A model generated the notes under the pieces. It worked only from the letters and a program-made list of their open reading frames with translations, had not been told where the DNA came from and searched no databases. Both the position numbers and the translations under genes were made by a program. Below, piece by piece: positions 33,774 through 39,645 of a stretch of 39,645 bases of DNA. The stretch is from contig CANQSM010000023.1 in assembly GCA_947626525.1 (NCBI GenBank), positions 1-39,645 on the forward strand. The letters run 5' to 3'. Source of the DNA: an uncultured Phocaeicola sp. (GTDB lineage Bacteria > Bacteroidota > Bacteroidia > Bacteroidales > Bacteroidaceae). How positions within the stretch are numbered: the first letter of the stretch is position 1; each line of letters opens with the position of its first letter.

Positions 33774-36700
33774 CTATAATACATTCGGGCAAATCAGTTT
33801 GCTTAATGTTTCGGAATGCCCTACCTCTTTTCCGTCCACTAATATATGGAGGCCTTTTCCCTGATGGTAACGGTCACCGTTCTTATCCCACAAGATAGTC
33901 AGGTTATGTCCATGATAAAGTACGTTGTCGAGGCAGAACCAGTCCCATTTGTTGTCCGGAATCAACGGGTTGATTTCGATGGTATTGTCCGCACGGGGGC
34001 GCAGACCTACCAGCCCGGTAATCATCAGGTCGTTAAATGTGGAGTGGTTGTAATAGCGACTGCGTTCTTGGTCACCTTTCAACCAGTATCCGGTCACTTC
34101 GTCCAAGTATTCGCCGATGTACGGACGTCCGCGGTGATGTTGTGACTCTACATACAACTCCATTTGGCGGAAGTAAGTGCTATCGGTTACAATTGGATTC
34201 TCTGTGTGATTCAGGTAATTAGCCAGTGCAGTCAGGGTCTGTGCAGTAGCAAAAGGCCAAATGGCGCCATCCCATTCGCATTTTCCCACTCCGTGAGAGC
34301 GGAATTCCGGATGGCGGCGTTCAGCCGTGGTCAGACCGTAAGGTGCTGAAAATCCTTTTTCATCGTTCAACTGTTTCCATGCCTCGTCATATTTTCCGGC
34401 AGAGGGAAGATTGAAATACCAAGGAATATATCCGATGGCTTCCCGTACCTGTGCGCAAGTATCTCCTCTCATTGTTTCGAAGAATTGATGTTTCTCATTC
34501 CATAATCTGCTTTCTACCAAATTTTTGATAGAGGCAGCCTTTTCGGCATACAGTTTGGCATCTTCCGTTTTTCCCAGCATGGTAGCCACGGTCGACAATG
34601 CCATAGCATTACCGTACATATAGCTGTTGATGGTGGGACGGGCATATTGTTTACGGCGTCCGCCGCTGATACTTTCCTCCATACCGTCCTGTACATCTTC
34701 CTGCCAATAAAGTCCGTTTTCCAAGCGGTGACTCTCTTCCCAGCGTTTGTATTCTTCGCACAAGTCATTATACATGTTCGTTAAGAATTCCTTGTCGAGA
34801 TTCACCAAGTAGCGGTTGTATAGGGCATCCGGATTCCACGAACTGAATTTCATCATCTTGTTCATCGGTTTTCCCTCATTGCCCCGATACCAGGTATGGA
34901 TGATGTCATTGAGGTATTTAGGGTCACGTAACCAACGGCTTTCATAGATATGGTGTCCAATGGCACAAGCTATCAGGTTATATTTGTCCGCATACGAACG
35001 GTCTACCAGAAACTCCGTCATGCTGTAGCCTACTGGCGTCTTTTTGATGTGTTTGCGCAAGCTCCACCAGCGATAATAATACATCTCTTCGAAATTCTTT
35101 TGCGGACATTCGAACAGAGGAATGTTTTCTTTCATCCATTCCGACGCCTGTGCATTGGGAATGGCTTGAATGATATTCTCGTCCTCCATGTTGTTGAACT
35201 GCTCGGCATAATGGCTGAAGTCTTTGTATTTCAGTACAGCCGCTTGACCATCGATGTCTGCTGAGCTACTTCTCACATTGGCAATACGGTATACAGCCAA
35301 TGGGTCTTCGCGGTTTGGATTCTGCATATCGCTGTATTGGTCGGCCCAAGTGTCTATGGTGGGAAAGTGGCGGCGTTCTCCTGTGCGGAATACAATGCGT
35401 TCAATCGATTCAACTGGGGCGAACAACATACGGGTTGCCGCTTTTTTACCGTCCACATAGACCGTTGAGTTGCGGTTGGCAACCGATACTTCTACTTTTA
35501 CGTGGTATGTTTTGCCCGGTTCGTAAAGGTTGATACGGCCGTAGCGTGCACCGCCTTTCGAACGAAATTCTCCTTCCGGAGTCAGATCTAAACGTGCGCA
35601 GGCTGTTCCGTCTTCATCAACGAATTCAATTTGTAAGGTACCGTGGTCGTTTTGTTCGGCCATTAAGTCAAACTCCACGCTCAGTTCTTTGGTATTGGGG
35701 ATTTTGCGTTCTACCTTGGCATCGAAGAACGGGTCTTTGTCACTTAAAGTCAGCCAAGTTTTTCCGTCTTTCTGCTCTAAAGTGACAGGTGCCCATACTC
35801 CCGACATGAGGTTCCACATGGTGAGGTCGCTCAGTTGCTTGAAGTCGGCAAAATTTTCGTTGGCGTGGTCCGAGGCTTTTTGCCGTACCGGAACTTTGAT
35901 ACGTGCGACCCACATGTCTTCTTTGTTTACGCTATAAGTCACCCAAAGGTCACCGTCGGGAGGCGTTCCGTTACCTTCCTGTATGCCTCGTACATATTGC
36001 GGACCGTACGATTTGTACTGTCCTGCATAACGCATGGGTGGCACATCGCCATGTACTAGGTTCAGGGTGGTGTATTCCAGTCCGTCTTTACTGAGGGAAA
36101 TGCCTAACGGCCAACGGAATTCCGAAGGGTTGTACACGGTAGCGTATGTACCATCGCTCAGACGTTGTCCCCATATTTTGGCGTTGCTGTTAACAAACCC
36201 TTTAGCGCGTTCCACCGGTTCCGCCCAAGTGTTGCCACCGTTGGAACTGATGGAAGTCAGCGCATGTTTCCACAGGCAGGCAATGCGTCCATCGGGGAGT
36301 GTGTACCAGCAGAAAGCTTTGTATTCTTTGTTCAACGGAATAAGCGGGTCTTCCCGGTCGGCCTCCTCAACCCATTGCATACGTTGTAGCGGGTCGGCTA
36401 GAATTTCCTCACAAGCTTGGCGGAATGCCTTGTCTTTCGAGCTTTTATAGTAAGGGAAAGAAGTGTTCTTTTCGTTGAACGCATGGTTGTAGTAGATGAA
36501 ATAAATGGGGCCGAATGTACCGTCTCCCTTGATTTCGCGTACGACACGTCCGATACCGTTACCGTCGTTCGGATCGTCTTTTGGATACAGGGCGATACCG
36601 TAGTTACCGATGGCTAACAGTTTGCCCGATTTAGATACATGGAATCCTACTCGCTGGTGCATGACGGCATTGATGTTTTTGGCAAAGATTTTTCCGTCTT

Positions 36701-37187
36701 TGGTAAATCCGTCGGGCACACGGTAGATGGGGAACAGCACTTCCGGATTGCTCCATGTATAACCGTCGGCAGAGGTCTGTAAGAAAGTGCAGGATGGCGG
36801 AATATGCTCGTCTACAGGATCGGAGAGGTAATGCATGTAGAACTTACCGTTCCAATAGGCCATCATCGGCTGGTGGTTGTAAGTCCATCCGTTTCCGTTG
36901 CTGGTATATGTTTTTTCTTTGTTTGAAAAGTCGCCTTTCCAATAATGCTGGGCAAGCGGGTAGCTTTTTTCATCCCATCCGTTTCCGTTGGTGGCATCGG
37001 GTTTGGCTCGATTGGCCCGCATAGTTTGGATGTTGTGTACCCCGACAACTGGTGAGAGTTGTCCGTCGTGTGCGTTAGGGTTCGAAAGTTTAGTTCCCGT
37101 ATAGTGGATTCTCTCCTGAGCGTTCAGGCCTGTCGCACCCATCCATCCGGCAGCTAGTAAAAGAAAGAATTTAGAGTAATAGTTCAT
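33774..37187 (-). CDS. Large two-catalytic-domain enzyme, GH142/GH143-like
   Basis: 1137 residues with a signal peptide (FFLLLAAGWMGATGLNAQ). Residues about 60-430 form a sialidase-like beta-propeller with Asp-box-like motifs (SADGYTW 139, SNGGNTW 315) and RWPLGISLSKDGLEY. Residues about 495-640 are a concanavalin/LamG-like sandwich (ELSVEFDLMAEQNDHGTLQI). Residues about 690-1085 are an (alpha/alpha)6 barrel (FSSWNPDALYNRYLVNLDKE, CEWDGAIWPFATAQTLTALA). This architecture and length resemble the RG-II enzyme of B. thetaiotaomicron that cleaves DHA (GH143) and beta-L-arabinofuranose (GH142) of side chain D. I recall this from the literature and did not check by alignment. If it is wrong, it remains a sialidase-like plus six-hairpin glycosidase fusion. 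Confidence 0.72.
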   Translation of the reverse strand: MNYYSKFFLLLAAGWMGATGLNAQERIHYTGTKLSNPNAHDGQLSPVVGVHNIQTMRANRAKPDATNGNGWDEKSYPLAQHYWKGDFSNKEKTYTSNGNGWTYNHQPMMAYWNGKFYMHYLSDPVDEHIPPSCTFLQTSADGYTWSNPEVLFPIYRVPDGFTKDGKIFAKNINAVMHQRVGFHVSKSGKLLAIGNYGIALYPKDDPNDGNGIGRVVREIKGDGTFGPIYFIYYNHAFNEKNTSFPYYKSSKDKAFRQACEEILADPLQRMQWVEEADREDPLIPLNKEYKAFCWYTLPDGRIACLWKHALTSISSNGGNTWAEPVERAKGFVNSNAKIWGQRLSDGTYATVYNPSEFRWPLGISLSKDGLEYTTLNLVHGDVPPMRYAGQYKSYGPQYVRGIQEGNGTPPDGDLWVTYSVNKEDMWVARIKVPVRQKASDHANENFADFKQLSDLTMWNLMSGVWAPVTLEQKDGKTWLTLSDKDPFFDAKVERKIPNTKELSVEFDLMAEQNDHGTLQIEFVDEDGTACARLDLTPEGEFRSKGGARYGRINLYEPGKTYHVKVEVSVANRNSTVYVDGKKAATRMLFAPVESIERIVFRTGERRHFPTIDTWADQYSDMQNPNREDPLAVYRIANVRSSSADIDGQAAVLKYKDFSHYAEQFNNMEDENIIQAIPNAQASEWMKENIPLFECPQKNFEEMYYYRWWSLRKHIKKTPVGYSMTEFLVDRSYADKYNLIACAIGHHIYESRWLRDPKYLNDIIHTWYRGNEGKPMNKMMKFSSWNPDALYNRYLVNLDKEFLTNMYNDLCEEYKRWEESHRLENGLYWQEDVQDGMEESISGGRRKQYARPTINSYMYGNAMALSTVATMLGKTEDAKLYAEKAASIKNLVESRLWNEKHQFFETMRGDTCAQVREAIGYIPWYFNLPSAGKYDEAWKQLNDEKGFSAPYGLTTAERRHPEFRSHGVGKCEWDGAIWPFATAQTLTALANYLNHTENPIVTDSTYFRQMELYVESQHHRGRPYIGEYLDEVTGYWLKGDQERSRYYNHSTFNDLMITGLVGLRPRADNTIEINPLIPDNKWDWFCLDNVLYHGHNLTILWDKNGDRYHQGKGLHILVDGKEVGHSETLSKLICPNVL

Positions 37188-37199
37188 AATGGTATATTA

Positions 37200-38129
37200 T
37201 TAGTTCTGGTTGGCGATCATATTCTTTATTACAGTTTCGGATGCTTTGAAGATGGTTCCGTGCTTATGGCCTGCAGGAACCTGCACACTGCCGGTTACAT
37301 CAGTGAAATGGATGAAATCACGTGTTTTCATGGCCCCGTAGATTTTTTTGGCATACACATCGAAATAGATATAATAATCTTCCCCGACTTTTTCTACGGC
37401 AGGGCCTTCTACAAAGGTTTCGGTAAAGGCTTCCGAGGGTGGGGTATAAGGACCTTCCGCATCGCTGGCGAAGGCGATTTTCAGATTCCGGTTAGGACGT
37501 GTATTGTCTTTCAGCACCATCACATAATCTTCCGCTCCGCGTTTCACTAAAATCGCATCAATGCAACTGAATCCTGGTTCGTAGAGTAGTTTCGGTTCTG
37601 AGAACGTTTCGAAATCCTTGGTTGTGACGTAGTAAAGACGATGGTTGTTGGTCTCCTCTTCAATGCCTACGTCGAAATGTTTGTTCACTACGCACGAGGC
37701 ATACACGATCATGTACTGGTCTTTTACGTCATCGTAGAACAGCTCTGGCGCCCATACGTTTTGGGTGGAGGCAATGCTGTCCATGACTGGAATGCGTTTT
37801 TGCTCCGACCAGTGAATCAGGTCTTTGGAGTGCGCATATCCGAATCCGGTGTCTCCCTTCCAGGCAATGGTCCATACCAGATGGAAAGTACCGTCTTTTC
37901 CGCATACGATGGACGGGTCGCGCATGATGTGTTGTCCTAATTCGGGTCTTAGCCAACTTCCGGCAAGGCTGTCCCAATGAATGCCGTCTTCACTGTAAAG
38001 AAAACGCAACCCCTCGTCTGCCGGTTCGTGGAAAGAAGTGAATACGTACCATTCCTTTTTCGGCTGGCTGCAAGCGCCCGCTAGCATTACGATGCATAAT
38101 GCTATCAATACGTTAATGAGTGCTTTCAT
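37200..38129 (-). CDS. GH43-like five-bladed beta-propeller lipoprotein
   Basis: A longer frame starts at 38213, but the ATG at 38127-38129 begins a clean lipoprotein signal (MKALINVLIALCIVMLAGAC), giving 309 residues. In that numbering, Asp71 in IMRDPSIV, Asp191 in FSCIDAILVK and Glu241 in FVEGPAVEKV match the base, pKa-modulating and acid residues of GH43-type propellers. WAPELFYDD is also typical. It is a probable surface or periplasmic hydrolase of arabinose- or related furanose-containing chains; the exact substrate is not predictable. It is the first gene of the operon, 12 bases before the next. Confidence 0.8.
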   Translation of the reverse strand: MKALINVLIALCIVMLAGACSQPKKEWYVFTSFHEPADEGLRFLYSEDGIHWDSLAGSWLRPELGQHIMRDPSIVCGKDGTFHLVWTIAWKGDTGFGYAHSKDLIHWSEQKRIPVMDSIASTQNVWAPELFYDDVKDQYMIVYASCVVNKHFDVGIEEETNNHRLYYVTTKDFETFSEPKLLYEPGFSCIDAILVKRGAEDYVMVLKDNTRPNRNLKIAFASDAEGPYTPPSEAFTETFVEGPAVEKVGEDYYIYFDVYAKKIYGAMKTRDFIHFTDVTGSVQVPAGHKHGTIFKASETVIKNMIANQN

Positions 38130-38191
38130 TGTAGATTTAAAAATTAAATTGTTTCGCTCCAATAATCTTTGTCCCATCATAGTTCTCTTGA

Positions 38192-38199
38192 CAAAAATA
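38192..38199 (-). promoter_or_regulatory. Probable promoter of the enzyme operon
   Basis: On the minus strand TATTTTTG matches TAnnTTTG and lies about 63 bases before the GH43-like start. No clear -33 box is seen, which would fit activation by a regulator outside the window. Confidence 0.5.
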
Positions 38200-38404
38200 G
38201 TAAATAATTTCATATTTGACTCAGACTTGAACGCATTAACCTGTTATATGTGTTCTTTTAACGTAAATTATTGCTTCCAATCGGACTTATGATTATTTTT
38301 TTGACACTTTTGGCGTTGAAAGGTTTAAAGGGGATGGCAGTACCAGCCAACCTATATGAATCGCCATGGTTACGGACGTGTTTTGTCTGTTTCTTGTATC
38401 TCCG

Positions 38405-38501
38405 TTCACCGTCCAGCGGTCGCTGGACGGTCCATGCAGATAGGTGCATCGGCTTTCGCAGCTATCTGACTTCACCGTCCAGCGTACTGTTGGACGGTGA
38501 A
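38405..38501. repeat. Cluster of three adjacent stem-loops with repeated arm sequence
   Basis: Stem 1: ACCGTCCAGCG/CGCTGGACGGT (38408-38418, 38421-38431), 11 bp and a 2-base spacer. Stem 2: CAGATAG/CTATCTG (38437-38443, 38462-38468). Stem 3: TTCACCGTCCA/TGGACGGTGAA (38471-38481, 38491-38501). The 14-base TTCACCGTCCAGCG occurs in direct orientation at 38405 and 38471. The cluster resembles a repetitive extragenic element or a structured RNA. No gene is seen in 38200-38540. Confidence 0.8.
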
Positions 38502-38540
38502 CGGTGCTTACTGTTATGACTGTGTAACTTCTCTATGTCT

Positions 38541-38684
38541 TTAATATGACGTGGGTTCAATGAATTCAGAATAAAGCAAGTTATGCCATCCACAAACAGC
38601 CGCAGGAAGAGATTTCAACGTGTAATTTCCCATCATGGTGTCAAAAAACTTGCAGAAGTCGTCTGCCATACAAAATAATTCCGT
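38541..38684 (-). pseudogene. IS982-like transposase N-terminal fragment
   Basis: The minus-strand frame TELFC-MADDFCKFFD is followed by TMMGNYTLK. It resembles the N-terminus of IS982-family transposases as I remember them. After YTLK the reading departs from that pattern and stops at 38541, so nearly all of the transposase is missing. The stop just upstream (38685-38687) removes the normal start. It is a relic, not an active element. Confidence 0.55.
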
Positions 38685-38735
38685 TTATAGTTACGAAAAT
38701 GAATGAAGCATATTATCCATTTCAAACATTATTTG

Positions 38736-38743
38736 TATTTTTG
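38736..38743 (+). promoter_or_regulatory. Candidate promoter of the AAA ATPase gene
   Basis: TATTTTTG fits the -7 consensus TAnnTTTG and is 35 bases before the ATG at 38779. The -33 region is unclear. Confidence 0.45.
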
Positions 38744-38778
38744 TAGTAAAATTACGATAATAGATAAAATATTGCGGT

Positions 38779-39192
38779 ATGATACGAGATTTTTGGGTAA
38801 AGAACTATCTTTCCATTTGCGACAAGCAGGAATTAAGCTTCGTGTCAAAAGGACCATCTTCGGAACTTGTCACCGAAGTTGCTGATGGTGTATTCTTGTA
38901 CAAGTTAGGTATCCTCTATGGTTCAAACGCTTCTGGTAAGTCAAACATGCTGATTGCCATGAAACGAGGTGTTCCGTCTGCTGGTTATGCCAAAATCGGA
39001 TGCGACGGTTGAAATTGGCGGTTGTATTCCCTTTGTGCTCACCAAAGATGAGCCAACGGAGATGCACGGGTCATTCTATGTCAATGGTACCCGATATGAC
39101 TACGATGTCAAGTTCAACGGCAAGCACATCCTGAGTGAAACCTTGTATTATTACCCAAACAAATCAAAATCGCTGTTCTACGAGCGCGGTTT
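38779..39192 (+). pseudogene. AAA-type ATPase (COG1106-like), frameshifted and truncated
   Basis: The first frame (38779-39012) reads MIRDFWVKNYLSICDKQELS and a Walker A, LGILYGSNASGKSNMLIAM, then runs into a wrong frame. In the next frame the expected continuation (NEVFRLLVMPKSDATVEIGG) begins at once and stays open through DVKFNGKHILSETLYYYPNK to about 39190. A single extra A in the run at 38962-38964 explains the shift. Such ATPases often accompany restriction or abortive-infection systems. The Walker B and downstream domains are missing, so the gene is dead whatever the frameshift. A one-base sequencing error is possible for the frameshift but not for the truncation. Confidence 0.85.
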
Positions 39193-39447
39193 TGTTACAC
39201 CTCACGTCCATACAATGATCAAGAGCCATTGCTCAAAGACCTCAACCAATGCGTCGAGTATCGGAAAACGATAGAGTTCTTCATCAAGACCAAAGGATTT
39301 CATGGTTACTTTGAACGCAATGGCGGCAGTCTTGAAAATGCTATGGCCAATGCCAATCGGTCCATGGATGAGAAGTTGAAAAGTGGCAGAGATTATACTT
39401 ACTCGGAGCTCGGAAGGTTAATGAAGGAACTGAAAGAGTTGGAATGA
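39193..39447 (+). pseudogene. 3' part of an unidentified gene joined to the ATPase remnant
   Basis: From about 39193 a frame different from the end of the ATPase reads YNDQEPLLKDLNQCVEYRKT, IEFFIKTKGFHGYFERNGG and a lysine/glutamate-rich helical tail (GRDYTYSELGRLMKELKELE). It ends at 39447. No ATG precedes it in frame; only a TTG (39229) could start it. It does not look like the missing ATPase C-terminus, so it appears to be the tail of another gene brought there by recombination. An intact short protein from the TTG (72 aa) is possible. I do not recognise the family. Confidence 0.5.
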
Positions 39448-39486
39448 TAACATGTTAGAAGGTATATTAAAGAAAAGTTGTAGAAT

Positions 39487-39645
39487 ATGAAATCAATACT
39501 CGAATTTTCAGAAGTTAAGGTTAAAAAACAAACAAAACCGGTAAAGGAAGAAACACTTGAAACGATACTGTTCAACTGTCGCAATAGTCTGCGTGGACGA
39601 GCAGCCATGACCGACAAACGCGACTTGCTTCTGACGCTTGTATTT
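39487..39645 (+). CDS. hsdM: Type I restriction-modification DNA methylase, N-terminus (partial)
   Basis: 53 codons to the window edge, beginning MKSILEFSEVKVKKQTKPVK. The stretch LETILFNCRNSLRGRAAMTD followed by KRDLLLTLVF matches the N-terminal helical domain of N6-adenine methylases of type I systems (HsdM N-terminal domain). It starts 40 bases after the preceding gene tail. The catalytic NPPF/Y and SAM-binding motifs would lie beyond the window. It suggests a defence locus downstream. Confidence 0.8.
   Translation, partial: MKSILEFSEVKVKKQTKPVKEETLETILFNCRNSLRGRAAMTDKRDLLLTLVF

Noticed and set aside
37200-38213. Longer start for the GH43-like gene
   Set aside because: The first 28 residues are not a signal peptide and overlap the promoter candidate; the internal ATG at 38127-38129 begins a proper lipoprotein signal.
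38405-38501. CRISPR array
   Set aside because: Only two copies of a 14-base direct repeat occur, each is part of a hairpin, spacing is irregular for an array, and no Cas gene is visible.

Overview
The window is Bacteroidota DNA, most likely Bacteroides or Phocaeicola. It carries SusC/SusD-type outer-membrane genes, many short lipoprotein signals, -7 boxes of the TAnnTTTG type, an arginine gene set divergent from an L-rhamnose operon, and a long operon of secreted polysaccharide-degrading enzymes. Species cannot be fixed from sequence alone.

Layout. (1) 1-706: end of an accessory or mobile region with three small minus-strand genes. A non-coding stretch (707-1438) follows, with a possible structured RNA, inverted repeats and a probable promoter. 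(2) 1439-9603, plus strand: a five-gene outer-membrane uptake operon (SusC, SusD, DUF4843 lipoprotein, PKD-like lipoprotein, TlpA-type thioredoxin lipoprotein) with no enzyme or regulator beside it. It ends at a perfect 15-bp-stem terminator. (3) 15115-9706, minus strand: argR, a GNAT acetyltransferase, argG, argC, argD and proC. (4) 15415-20173, plus strand: L-rhamnose catabolism (kinase, isomerase, permease, aldolase), ending at a terminator. (5) 20174-20866: scar region with a truncated GH28-like 3' end, a GC-rich block of overlapping inverted repeats and another hairpin. (6) 38129-20867, minus strand: seven tightly packed secreted enzymes: GH43-like, GH142/GH143-like, GH78, an STN/esterase/DUF3826 fusion, GH95, GH140, and a GH78-sialidase-like fusion. 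(7) 38130-39645: hairpin cluster, IS982-like transposase remnant, frameshifted AAA ATPase, an unknown gene tail, and the start of a type I restriction methylase gene (hsdM).

The main biological story is the pairing of regions 4 and 6. The seven-gene operon has the families expected for dismantling side chains of the pectic polysaccharide rhamnogalacturonan II (rhamnose, apiose, L-galactose or fucose, Kdo/DHA-type acids, arabinofuranose, esters). The convergent operon next to it would catabolise the released L-rhamnose. The enzyme operon has no SusC/SusD of its own here, and the rhamnose operon has neither a lactaldehyde reductase nor an AraC-type RhaR regulator in the window. The least conventional proteins are the GH78-sialidase-like fusion (1319 aa) and the three-domain STN/esterase/DUF3826 protein (651 aa). 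Both window ends look like recombination-prone accessory DNA.
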